Shown one piece after another: positions 8,129 through 15,666 of a stretch of DNA of 20,416 nucleotides (position 1 is the first letter of the stretch; every line of letters starts with the position of its first letter). Origin of the DNA: UBA6624 sp964507645 (GTDB taxonomy: Bacteria > UBP7 > UBA6624); the NCBI GenBank assembly GCA_964507645.1, contig CAZDPU010000018.1:1-20416 (forward strand), given 5' to 3'. The notes beneath the pieces were generated by a model that worked only from the letters and a program-made list of their open reading frames with translations, searched no databases and was not told the DNA's origin. Made by a program: the position numbers and the translations under genes.

Positions 8129-9477
8129 ATTTTATAAATTTTTTACAAGTATTTATTTTTATTTTTTCACCAAATTTCTTTGCAGAAGAGGTGAATTACA
8201 TTGATGGGAAATCTGTAGAAGCAAAAGGAAATGTTGTTTTTGAAACAGAGGATTTGACAGTTCTTTCTGAGTTTATAAAATTTGACACTGAGTATTCTTC
8301 TTTCTCTTCAACTTCTTTAACAGAATTGATTTCTGGAAACCTGGTGTTCTCTTTGGCTGGAATTCATGGAGAATTTGATAGTGATAAAAATTCAATAGAA
8401 AAATTAGCTTCTGAAAATTTTCAATTAGACATTAAATCTTTAGACCCCCTTTCTCCAAGTTGGATATTCGAAGGAGAGGATTTCTTATATGAAAATAAAA
8501 AATGGACTTTTTCAAATATCAATTTTGGCAATTGGGAACCATTGCCTAATTCGGGGTTTCTAATCAGTGCAAAAAAATGCACTTTGGAAAAAATAGAAGG
8601 AGATTTGTACGAGTTAAATTTTGAAGATGTAGATTTCTATATACTTTCTAAAAAAATATTTTCTTTAAAAAAGATGAAGAGGCAATTTCGTTCAGAAGAT
8701 GAATTTAGTAACATCCTTACCTTTGCCCCTGTTTTGCAAAACCATCAAGATGAAGGGATCATGCTGAGCTTTAAGCTAAAGGATTTTGGTGCTTTTGGGG
8801 GATTGCTATCAAGTTCGTTAACAACTAGCGAATCTGGTAAAACTGAATTATTTATTGATGGAAAATTACCAATAGGGGACAAGGCATCTTTTTCTATTGG
8901 TTTAGGTTCTGTTTTTGAGGTTGATAAAAATGGAAATGGTTATTGGATATCTTCCTCACCATCTTACAAAATGAATACTTTTTCAAAGAATGGAAATCAA
9001 AGATTTGACTTAACTCTCCAAAGTGGGAGATTTTCTGTAGATGACAGTCCCTTATTTAATGTTTCAGGAGGTAGTTTGATTTTTGAAAAAGAATTTAAAA
9101 ATTCTGTTTTTGATTTTCATTTTTCTCGATTTTCTGGTAATTCAGAGAATTACGAATCAATTGGGTCTAATCTCTACTTCAAGAAAGATTTAACAAAGTC
9201 AAATTTTGTTTTTGGTCTTGGGCAGAGACAGGTTGAAGGGCTAAATCCAATTCCATCTCGACAGGGTTTTTCTTGGGAAGGACCCTATTTTTCTTCATTT
9301 GTAAACTTTTCAGAAGGGTGGGCTTTCAGGACTGTATCTGAATGGGATATCAACAAAAGTGACTTTGTTACAAATGAGATTTCTTTAATAAAGTCATTTA
9401 ATGGGATTGCTTTGGAGATGGTTTTTGACACCGAAGAAAAACTTTTGTCTTTCTCTTTTGAGCTGATGTCTTTTTAG
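8125..9477 (+). CDS. OstA/LptD-like outer-membrane beta-barrel protein, short form
   Basis: The 450-residue product starts at a GTG overlapping the folD stop. A signal peptide ends near FFA|EE (residue 20). Residues about 25-105 resemble the LptA/OstA jelly-roll repeat (GKSVEAKGNVVFETEDLTVLSEFIKFD). The C-terminal half (about 205-450) is a run of alternating hydrophobic strands with Gly/Ser/Asn turns and ends in a terminal Phe, the usual Bam recognition signal. This order, OstA then barrel, is that of LptD, which inserts lipopolysaccharide in the outer membrane. It is far shorter than E. coli LptD (about 780 residues). It also has a single Cys (152), so the paired disulfides that mature E. 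coli LptD cannot form. It may be a reduced LptD or another lipid-handling barrel. Placement after mltG supports an envelope role. Confidence 0.6.
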   Translation: MNFINFLQVFIFIFSPNFFAEEVNYIDGKSVEAKGNVVFETEDLTVLSEFIKFDTEYSSFSSTSLTELISGNLVFSLAGIHGEFDSDKNSIEKLASENFQLDIKSLDPLSPSWIFEGEDFLYENKKWTFSNINFGNWEPLPNSGFLISAKKCTLEKIEGDLYELNFEDVDFYILSKKIFSLKKMKRQFRSEDEFSNILTFAPVLQNHQDEGIMLSFKLKDFGAFGGLLSSSLTTSESGKTELFIDGKLPIGDKASFSIGLGSVFEVDKNGNGYWISSSPSYKMNTFSKNGNQRFDLTLQSGRFSVDDSPLFNVSGGSLIFEKEFKNSVFDFHFSRFSGNSENYESIGSNLYFKKDLTKSNFVFGLGQRQVEGLNPIPSRQGFSWEGPYFSSFVNFSEGWAFRTVSEWDINKSDFVTNEISLIKSFNGIALEMVFDTEEKLLSFSFELMSF

Positions 9478-9482
9478 TTTTT

Positions 9483-10157
9483 TTATTCTTTTTCACCTAT
9501 CAAGAGGATTGCTCCCATTGGAAGCAGTTCTTTTGAGTAGATCACTTTTAACCCAGAATCTTCCATTGTTTTTTTCATCATGTTTATTCTGGGGAATGTT
9601 TTTACTGAGTTTTTTAAATAAAGATAAGACTCTTCGGGAGCATTAAAAAATCTAGATAAAAAAGGCATAATTGACATCCATAAATTAAAGAAAAACCTTG
9701 TAGAAAAATTTTCAGGTTCAGCAACGTCCAAACAGCCCCAATGTCCTCCTTTTTTCAAAGAATGAACATGATTTTCTATTGTTTTTTTTATATTTGGAAT
9801 GTTTCTAATTCCAAAACTAATAGTTATTGCATCAAGATTGTCTAGCTTTGGTTTTGATGCATTTTCTTTGAAAAATTTAATTTCCAAATTTTCTTTGAGG
9901 GATCTTTTTTTTGCTATTTTTAACATATTCAAAGAAAGGTCACTTGCAAAAACCTCTGCGCCATTTTTTGCAAGTATCATAGCTATATCCCCAGTTCCCG
10001 TGGCTAGATCAAGCACTCTGTCATTTTTTTGTACTTTTAGCTCCTGGACTAATTTTTTTTGCCAGATTCTATAAAGCCCAAATGTAATCACTTTATTCAT
10101 TAAATCGTATTTTGGAGCTAGTTTTTCAAACATTTCAACCGAATGATCGCTTTTCAT
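9483..10157 (-). CDS. ubiE: Demethylmenaquinone / 2-polyprenylbenzoquinol methyltransferase UbiE (MenG)
   Basis: This SAM-dependent C-methyltransferase performs the ring methylation of menaquinone and, where present, ubiquinone. The product is 224 residues from ATG 10157; a TTG two codons upstream is possible but unsupported. Landmarks are the N-terminal MFEKLAPKYDLMNKVITFG, SAM-binding motif I VLDLATGTGDIAM, ISFGIRNIPN, GCLDVAEPE and the C-terminal YLYLKNSVKTFP segment typical of the UbiE/COQ5 family. No Shine-Dalgarno sequence is evident. It is convergent with the LptD-like gene (5 nt between stops) and divergent from the Rieske gene across 43 bp. Adjacency to a quinol-oxidising complex supports a respiratory quinone role; which quinone cannot be told from the sequence. 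Confidence 0.92.
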   Translation of the reverse strand: MKSDHSVEMFEKLAPKYDLMNKVITFGLYRIWQKKLVQELKVQKNDRVLDLATGTGDIAMILAKNGAEVFASDLSLNMLKIAKKRSLKENLEIKFFKENASKPKLDNLDAITISFGIRNIPNIKKTIENHVHSLKKGGHWGCLDVAEPENFSTRFFFNLWMSIMPFLSRFFNAPEESYLYLKNSVKTFPRINMMKKTMEDSGLKVIYSKELLPMGAILLIGEKE

Positions 10158-10200
10158 AACCAATTATCTTATTAAAAATATTATGATTTACTAAATTCTT

Positions 10201-10734
10201 ATGGAACAAAAGAAAACAACAAGAAGAGGATTTGTAGGGCTTCTCGTTCTTGGATATTCTTCAATAGCGCTTTATGTGGGTGGATCACTGGTTGCTTTTT
10301 TAAGATTCTTATTTCCTTATGCGATTTATGAACCTCCGCAAAAATTCAAAGTTGGGAAACCTGAAGATTATCCCGTTGGAACTATTACACTTATAACCGG
10401 AAGAGGCCTTTGGATAGGAAGTTATGCAGAGGGCTTTGCAGGAATCATTGCAAAATGTACACATCTTGGATGCAAGCCAAATTGGTTTCCTTTAAAGTCT
10501 GGACCTTTTGGCCAAGGTATTTTTGAGTGTCCATGTCATGGAAGCAAGTATGACAAATATGCTAGAAATTTTGCTGGCCCAGCTCCAGCTCCAATGAGAA
10601 GAGCAACTCTTTCCCTCTCTCCTGATGGAAGAATAGAGGTTGATAAAACATCAGTGTTGGAACCAAAGGTGAAACTTGAGGATGGAAAAGAGCTAGACGA
10701 AACAAAGTTAGAAGGATTTTTCTTAAAAATATAG
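10201..10734 (+). CDS. petC: Rieske 2Fe-2S protein of a cytochrome bc/b6f-type complex
   Basis: The Rieske subunit takes the first electron from quinol at the Qo site and passes it to a c cytochrome. The 177-residue product has a Tat-like TTRRGFVGLL N-terminus followed by one membrane helix (about 12-40). The cluster boxes are CTHLGC (Cys86, His88, Cys91) and CPCHGSKY (Cys110, Cys112, His113). Cys86/His88/Cys110/His113 should ligate the cluster and Cys91/Cys112 form the family disulfide. The GPAPAPM proline loop follows. It is the first gene of a four-gene unit: the cytochrome b ATG comes directly after its stop. No Shine-Dalgarno sequence precedes the ATG, and TATTAT at 10179-10184 could be a -10 giving a very short leader. 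Confidence 0.96.
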   Translation: MEQKKTTRRGFVGLLVLGYSSIALYVGGSLVAFLRFLFPYAIYEPPQKFKVGKPEDYPVGTITLITGRGLWIGSYAEGFAGIIAKCTHLGCKPNWFPLKSGPFGQGIFECPCHGSKYDKYARNFAGPAPAPMRRATLSLSPDGRIEVDKTSVLEPKVKLEDGKELDETKLEGFFLKI

Positions 10735-11592
10735 ATGCGTAAAAAAATAAATATTCCCGATCCTTTGGAAATCCTGAACAATATTGTTGTTTCGATTTTG
10801 AGTTTTCTCAGCAAATCAAAACTCGGTACCTCATGGAAGAAATTTTTAGATTGGCTTGTTGATACTGAGGTTTACAGGGGTGCTTATACCCTAAGGAGCC
10901 CTTTAGACAGTGTTGGGAAAAGAACTACAGTTATGAAGGATAGTTTGTTTCTTCATTTTTGGCCAGTTAAAACACATAGAAATGACTTGAGAATTAGCTA
11001 CCATTTGGGAATGGGGCTTGCAACAACATGGTTGTTTGTGATATTGACAATAACAGGTGTTTTGCTGATGTTTTATTACAGGCCTAGTGTTCCGCAGGCG
11101 TATTACGACATGGTTGACATAAGAGAAGGAGTGTATCCATTTGGGATGTTCTTAAGGAATATGCATAGATGGGCAGCTCATGGAATGGTTCTTTTCTCTA
11201 TTATTCATATGTGGAGAGTTTTTAACACAGGTTCTTACAAGCCCCCAAGACAACTTAATTGGATATTGGGCGTAATTCTCCTCGTTTTAACTTTGTTGTT
11301 GTCCTTTACAGGGTATCTTTTACCTTGGGATCAATTATCTCTTTGGGCAATTACTGTTGGTCAGCAAATGGGAGCTAATGCTCCAGTATTAGGTCACCTG
11401 GGACCATTTTCTCAAGTTACAAATTTACAAGATGCAGCTTTTGGATTGGTTGGTGGTACAGAGATAGGTCCAGCTGGATTGATTCGTTTTTACGTTTTGC
11501 ATGTTTTCTTTTTGCCTTTCGTGACAACGATATTAATTGCTTATCATTTTTGGAGGGTTAGGAAAGATGGTTACTCTTTCCCTCAAACTTAA
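10735..11592 (+). CDS. petB: Cytochrome b6-like diheme cytochrome b subunit
   Basis: This is the four-helix diheme core of the quinol-oxidising complex. The 285-residue product has a roughly 75-residue N-terminal extension before the usual b6 start. Heme ligand pairs are His144/His158 (14 apart, in MHRWAAHG and IIHMWRVF) and His256/His271 (15 apart, in RFYVLHVFFLP and AYHFWRV). The 15-residue second spacing is the cytochrome b6 pattern rather than the 14 of mitochondrial cytochrome b. TGYLLPWDQ is conserved. The Cys that binds heme c(n) in plant and cyanobacterial b6 (FYCLGG) aligns with His90 (SYHLGM), so that heme is probably not covalently attached here. It is two nt upstream of the subunit IV-like gene. 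Confidence 0.95.
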   Translation: MRKKINIPDPLEILNNIVVSILSFLSKSKLGTSWKKFLDWLVDTEVYRGAYTLRSPLDSVGKRTTVMKDSLFLHFWPVKTHRNDLRISYHLGMGLATTWLFVILTITGVLLMFYYRPSVPQAYYDMVDIREGVYPFGMFLRNMHRWAAHGMVLFSIIHMWRVFNTGSYKPPRQLNWILGVILLVLTLLLSFTGYLLPWDQLSLWAITVGQQMGANAPVLGHLGPFSQVTNLQDAAFGLVGGTEIGPAGLIRFYVLHVFFLPFVTTILIAYHFWRVRKDGYSFPQT

Positions 11593-11594
11593 AG

Positions 11595-12623
11595 ATGGAA
11601 AAAGAAACTTTAAAACGTTTTTTAGAGTCCGAGAAAAAAGAAACTGAGGCTTTAAGGAGAAAATTACAAAAATTACAGAACCCTCCACCTGAAGAAGCTA
11701 TATTTATTTGGCCAGAGGTTATGAAACAGATATTCACGGGTGGGGTTATTTTGCTTGTTTTACTTACGATTGCTTCTATTGTTTTTGATGCTCCTTTAGA
11801 GGAGATAGCTGACAGAAGCCATACTCCAAACCCCTCCAAAGCCCCTTGGTATTTTGTTGGATTGCAGGAACTTTTAGTCTATTTTGATCCTTGGCTTGCA
11901 GGGGTTGTTCTCCCAACAATGATAATGGTTGGCCTTATGTTGATTCCATATATAGACGTAAATTTGAAGGGCATTGGAAGATTTGCACCAAAGGAAAGGC
12001 CTTTTGCAATAGGTGTTTTCAATTTTGGTATGTTCATCTGGTTTGCATTGATTGTTTTTGGTCTTTATTTCAGGGGTACAAATTGGGATATATATAATCC
12101 TAGTGATTGTTGGAGAGGTGCGCAAGAGCCCTTTACTTTCAGAGCTTGTCCCGAATCTTCTGGAAATTTGGATTTTATGAATAGTACTGATGGGTCTGTG
12201 ATAGTTAATGAGAAAGGTGTAAGTTATCCAAATGGTGCAGTTTTCCATCTGGAAAGCACAGATGATTCAGGGAACTTTAACAGTGTTGATTATTTATGGA
12301 ATGATGGAAAGTGGAAAGAGATGGTTACACCTAAAAAATTACCTCTTGCATGGACCCCTTTTAAGGATGAGGCAGGAAATCCCTATGCGCCTGATCACCC
12401 TTACCACATGATTTTAGGGCTAGTGATTCTTGGAGGTTGGTTTGGAGCTTTCATAGTCATTCCTGCTTTGATTAATCCAATTTTCTTTTACAGGTTGGGT
12501 CCTTGGAGATATGTTACTGCTATGTTTTTTACAGCATCCATGGTTGGTGTTGTTGGGAAGATGGCATGGCAATTAGTTTTTGGAATTAAATACATTCTTG
12601 TTACACCCTGGTTGAATATATGA
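11595..12623 (+). CDS. petD: Cytochrome b C-terminal (subunit IV-like) protein with large loop insertion
   Basis: This completes the split cytochrome b and forms part of the Qo site. The 342-residue product is about twice the size of plant subunit IV. It has a charged, coiled-coil-like N-terminus (1-30), a membrane helix near 46-63, and the HTPNPSKAPWYFVGLQELL segment (76-94), which is where the PEWY motif normally lies. Two helices follow (about 100-120 and 140-159), then a hydrophilic insertion (about 160-270) with Cys172 and Cys185, and two more helices (about 271-294 and 305-330). At the PEWY position the sequence is APWY, so the Glu is replaced by Pro84. Its stop overlaps the cytochrome c start by 4 nt. 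Confidence 0.88.
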   Translation: MEKETLKRFLESEKKETEALRRKLQKLQNPPPEEAIFIWPEVMKQIFTGGVILLVLLTIASIVFDAPLEEIADRSHTPNPSKAPWYFVGLQELLVYFDPWLAGVVLPTMIMVGLMLIPYIDVNLKGIGRFAPKERPFAIGVFNFGMFIWFALIVFGLYFRGTNWDIYNPSDCWRGAQEPFTFRACPESSGNLDFMNSTDGSVIVNEKGVSYPNGAVFHLESTDDSGNFNSVDYLWNDGKWKEMVTPKKLPLAWTPFKDEAGNPYAPDHPYHMILGLVILGGWFGAFIVIPALINPIFFYRLGPWRYVTAMFFTASMVGVVGKMAWQLVFGIKYILVTPWLNI

Positions 12624-13945
12624 AAAAACCTTGGATGGATTGGGACTTAGACGAAAGGGTTGATTTCCTTTTTACAGCAATGAGTGCTTTCCTTTTCTTG
12701 TTAACCGGATGGGTTCTCTTTAGGGAGTTTACTCCTGAATACAAAAAATTTCAAGATGAGGCTTATCTTGAACTTGCAAAACATGCAGAAGAAGAGGGTG
12801 ATTATGATTTGGCTGATTACTGGTTGAAAGGTGCTGAAAAGGGCATAAGGCAGCAATTTTTAGTTAATGATGAGGTTGAAAGGTGTATTACATGCCATGT
12901 TGACGATGCTGGAATAGAAAAATGGCATTTGGAAAATGTGAATGGAAGATTCCCAACTTCTTTTTACGGATGCACTGTATGTCATGGTGGTGAAATGTTG
13001 GCGCTAACTGAACATCAGGCGCATCATGGCTTGAAGGCTACAAAAGAAGATATGGAAAAAAAGATATGGTCTTCTTCTGAAGACAATGCAAAGCCAATGA
13101 TTGACTTTTGGGCGAGGTTACAAGAAATAAGTCCTCCAATTGACAATCCAGCAATTGAGGCTCATCCCGATTACAGAGACGTTAATATAACAGGAGAACA
13201 GCTCCAATATATGACTTCGGCATTTTGCCTAACATGTCATGCTCCCGAATCTATTCTCGTAGAAATGTTTGAAGACGATTATCAAATTGTTGACTCAAAC
13301 AAGGACAATGTCGATTTGCTGGCACTTTACATAGCTGAGAATGATTCAGAAAAAATAATGAACTTCATTTCTACTAATTCTGTTTCGAAAATGGACATGC
13401 AGGGAGCAGTCGGAGGCATTGATCAAGAAACAATTCGTCTGACTTTGGTCGATTATGAAGAAAGAGGATATATTGAAGACTGGGCCCCTTTACACGCCTA
13501 TAGTGAGAGATCCTGGTGGCATATAAACAGATGGAGAAACTCAAAGTTCAAAACTTTTGAGGTCGTGAAAGAGCAACCAGATTATATAAATGGGGATGAT
13601 GCTTATCAGGCAAATTGTAAAAGTTGTCACACAACAGGATACAACAAAATCACAAATACCTATATAGAAGAGGGTGTTACGTGCGAAGCCTGTCATGGTC
13701 CTGGTCAAGTATTTAGTGCTTTGATGACACTGGAGGTTGTTGATGTTCCGGGAGGCACTCATAGCTTCCAAGCTTATGGTGCTTCTTTGGCAGCAATCAG
13801 TGATGCCAGAAATAATATGTGTGCTGCATGTCATAGTCCAAACCGTCATGAGTTAAGGCCAAACGGTGTCAACGGAGAGCCAAAAAGATTGAATACAAGA
13901 AGATATGAATCCATGCTTCATTTTGAAGATCAAGAAGCTGAATAA
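12620..13945 (+). CDS. Membrane-anchored hexaheme cytochrome c, partner of the bc-type complex
   Basis: The 441-residue product has one N-terminal membrane helix (about 15-35) followed by a soluble domain with six CXXCH heme c sites, starting at residues 89, 118, 203, 333, 355 and 401. A charged stretch (38-80) links the anchor to the first heme. Between hemes 3 and 4 lies about 125 residues with no heme motif. No CXXCK or other catalytic heme motif is present, so an electron-carrier role is more likely than a nitrite- or hydroxylamine-type enzyme. It overlaps the subunit IV gene by 4 nt (ATGA), which strongly suggests it replaces cytochrome f/c1 as electron acceptor of the Rieske protein. 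The family is not named here; similar multiheme subunits accompany bc complexes in several anaerobic or marine lineages. Confidence 0.88.
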   Translation: MKKPWMDWDLDERVDFLFTAMSAFLFLLTGWVLFREFTPEYKKFQDEAYLELAKHAEEEGDYDLADYWLKGAEKGIRQQFLVNDEVERCITCHVDDAGIEKWHLENVNGRFPTSFYGCTVCHGGEMLALTEHQAHHGLKATKEDMEKKIWSSSEDNAKPMIDFWARLQEISPPIDNPAIEAHPDYRDVNITGEQLQYMTSAFCLTCHAPESILVEMFEDDYQIVDSNKDNVDLLALYIAENDSEKIMNFISTNSVSKMDMQGAVGGIDQETIRLTLVDYEERGYIEDWAPLHAYSERSWWHINRWRNSKFKTFEVVKEQPDYINGDDAYQANCKSCHTTGYNKITNTYIEEGVTCEACHGPGQVFSALMTLEVVDVPGGTHSFQAYGASLAAISDARNNMCAACHSPNRHELRPNGVNGEPKRLNTRRYESMLHFEDQEAE

Positions 13946-14000
13946 CTTCTAAGATTTCTCGAATTTCTATTTTATTTTTTTATGAAGTACAATATCAAGG

Positions 14001-14019
14001 AAGCATTCCCTCAATGCTT
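14001..14019 (+). promoter_or_regulatory. 7-bp inverted repeat upstream of the 14058 gene
   Basis: AAGCATT, a 5-nt CCCTC loop and AATGCTT form a perfect 7-bp stem 38 nt before the ATG at 14058. It is not followed by a T-run, so it is not a standard intrinsic terminator for the cytochrome operon. It may be an operator or a 5'-leader hairpin. TACAAT at 13988-13993, just upstream, could be a -10 element with a weak -35. Confidence 0.4.
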
Positions 14020-14040
14020 GAGCCCTTATAAATATTAAAT

Positions 14041-14047
14041 AGGAGGT
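14041..14047 (+). promoter_or_regulatory. Near-perfect Shine-Dalgarno sequence for the 14058 gene
   Basis: AGGAGGT lies 10 nt before the ATG at 14058. It is the strongest ribosome binding site in the window and contrasts with the weak or absent ones before the Rieske and lipoprotein genes, pointing to high expression. Confidence 0.75.
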
Positions 14048-14057
14048 TTTATACCTT

Positions 14058-14936
14058 ATGAATTTTATGGAAATGGAATGGGTTAAATTGATAACCTATA
14101 TGGTTGCGGGCATAATCTTGCGTATGGGCTGGGACTGGTTAGTCGATGGCAAAACGCTGATGCTTGCATGGGATGGTTTTAGAAAAGCTCTTAAAGACTG
14201 GCGAACTTTCGCTATGGGTCTTGGTGCTTGGTTGTTTGTAAACAGTGCTGCTGCTGGTTTCGAAGGAACTATGAGCGCAGATGCTGTTACTGCTTTTATG
14301 CCTTATGCTGCTGGTGCTATAGCAGCTGCTGGTCTGGTTCTCTTCTTGGGAATTATGAAAAGTATTTGGGCAGGCAAAGCAAATATGAAAACGGTTAGTG
14401 ATTGGCTTGCTAACCCATTGAAGAGAGCTCCTGAGCTTCTCGCAACAGCAGCTGGTTCTGGTGCTGTTTTATGGGTTTGGGGAAAGATAATGCCAAGTAT
14501 TCCTTTCGCTATGCCTGAAATGAGATGGACACAAGGATTGGGAATGTTTACTATGCCTAATGTAGGTGGTATGGTTTCTGGATCCGCATCGGATTGGCTT
14601 TTTGGTTCAATTTCTCTATTGCTTATCGGAATCCCAGCAGTAATGATGATTATTCATGCTGATGGTGAGGACGAAGGTTTTGTGAATTCTTTCACAACTT
14701 CTATCAAGAGATATCCTGGACTTGTTACAAAATGGAAAGCAAATCTTTCATGGGCATTAGGTGTTTCTCTTGTTGCTTGGGCAGCTGGTGCAATGTCTGC
14801 TGCTTTCATGGCAGTTGGCGGTGGTAGTTTTGTTGGTGATGTAATGCAGTTATTTGCAAATGCCGTCCAAATTGCAACAATGATTGGTGTAACTGCTTCC
14901 CTTTATGGGCTTAAAGCTGCACACGGTAAAAAATAG
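14058..14936 (+). CDS. Unrecognised polytopic inner-membrane protein, likely highly expressed
   Basis: I do not recognise this 292-residue protein. It is rich in Ala, Gly, Met and Trp. Hydropathy by eye suggests six or seven membrane segments: about 9-28, 50-68, 77-104, 126-150, 178-200, 228-254 and 260-286. There is no cleavable signal peptide, no Cys at all, and no CXXCH or obvious metal motif; charged residues sit in short loops (for example WDWLVDGK at 25-32, HADGEDEG at 200-207 and KRYPGLVTKWK at 217-227). It has its own upstream region, a very strong ribosome binding site and a strong terminator, so it is probably transcribed alone at a high level. It follows the quinol-oxidising operon by 112 bp on the same strand, so an accessory respiratory role is possible but unproven. 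Confidence 0.8.
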   Translation: MNFMEMEWVKLITYMVAGIILRMGWDWLVDGKTLMLAWDGFRKALKDWRTFAMGLGAWLFVNSAAAGFEGTMSADAVTAFMPYAAGAIAAAGLVLFLGIMKSIWAGKANMKTVSDWLANPLKRAPELLATAAGSGAVLWVWGKIMPSIPFAMPEMRWTQGLGMFTMPNVGGMVSGSASDWLFGSISLLLIGIPAVMMIIHADGEDEGFVNSFTTSIKRYPGLVTKWKANLSWALGVSLVAWAAGAMSAAFMAVGGGSFVGDVMQLFANAVQIATMIGVTASLYGLKAAHGKK

Positions 14937-14973
14937 TAACTTTTAGTTAGTATTTATTTAGATTGATATCTAA

Positions 14974-14997
14974 ACCCCCCTTGGAAACAAGGGGGGT
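14974..14997 (+). terminator. Strong intrinsic terminator after the 14058 membrane-protein gene
   Basis: A perfect 10-bp stem, ACCCCCCTTG with CAAGGGGGGT, encloses a GAAA loop. On the plus strand it is followed by the T-rich GTTATTTCATTTTTT. It lies 37 nt after the stop at 14936. It also sits 6 nt beyond the purQ stop on the minus strand, but that side lacks a T-tract, so its main job should be plus-strand termination. Confidence 0.88.
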
Positions 14998-15003
14998 GTT
15001 ATT

Positions 15004-15666
15004 TCATTTTTTCAAGCTAGAAAGAAGGTTTGAGAAGACTTTGACACCATCAGAGCTTCCAAGAAGTGCACTTGATGCTCTTTCAGGATGAGGCATCATT
15101 CCTAAGACATTCCCTTTTTCATTAAGAAGGCCTGCTATATTATCAACAGATCCATTTACATCTTGTTCATACCTGTAGATAATTTGTTTGTTTTCAGTTA
15201 GTTTCTTTAGAAGGGTTTCGTTACCATACCAATTTCCCTCCATGTGTGCAATAGGTATATTTAATTTTTCTCCATCCTTGGGACCATTCCAAGGTCCATC
15301 TAGGCAGTTGATTTTTATCAACTTGGTCCAATCACAAATAAATGAACTTGTTCTGTTTGTACGCATTGCCCCAGGAAGAAGGCCTGATTCAATCAGTATT
15401 TGAAACCCATTGCATATTCCAACAATGGGATGCCCTTGTTCAGCATGTTCTTTTATTGATTCCATTATTGGGGAGAACTTTGCGATAGCTCCACTTCTTA
15501 AGTAATCACCGTAGGAGAATCCGCCAGGCAGAAACACAATATCAACATCAGTTAGTTTTTCATCACCATGCCAAATCCACTTTGGAGAAAATCCTAGGTC
15601 GGACATAAACCTGAATGCATCTCTGTCACAGTTGCTTCCTGGAAAAACTACAACCCCGACTTTCAT
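15004..15666 (-). CDS. purQ: Phosphoribosylformylglycinamidine synthase subunit PurQ (glutaminase)
   Basis: PurQ hydrolyses glutamine and channels ammonia to PurL for conversion of FGAR to FGAM in purine synthesis. The 220-residue product is of usual length for the stand-alone form. It starts VGVVVFPGSNCDRD and has FLPGGFSYGDYLR. The class I amidotransferase triad is Cys85 (GICNGFQ), His193 and Glu195 (PHPERAS). Its ATG overlaps the purS stop by 1 nt. It is the last gene of the purine operon. The synthetase subunit PurL, which it needs, is not in this window. Confidence 0.97.
   Translation of the reverse strand: MKVGVVVFPGSNCDRDAFRFMSDLGFSPKWIWHGDEKLTDVDIVFLPGGFSYGDYLRSGAIAKFSPIMESIKEHAEQGHPIVGICNGFQILIESGLLPGAMRTNRTSSFICDWTKLIKINCLDGPWNGPKDGEKLNIPIAHMEGNWYGNETLLKKLTENKQIIYRYEQDVNGSVDNIAGLLNEKGNVLGMMPHPERASSALLGSSDGVKVFSNLLSSLKK

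Noticed and set aside
9478..9482. Shared terminator between the LptD-like gene and ubiE
   Set aside because: Only five bases separate the stops, and the surrounding T-runs have no stem before them.
11874..12248. 124-residue minus-strand open frame
   Set aside because: Antisense to the conserved subunit IV-like gene with no start signal.
12620..13945. Pentaheme nitrite reductase or octaheme hydroxylamine-type enzyme
   Set aside because: Six plain CXXCH sites, no CXXCK and no catalytic-heme motif; operon position fits an electron carrier of the bc complex.
14974..14997. Fully bidirectional terminator also ending the purine operon
   Set aside because: The stem is close to the purQ stop but the minus-strand side lacks a T-tract, so efficient termination there is not supported by sequence.
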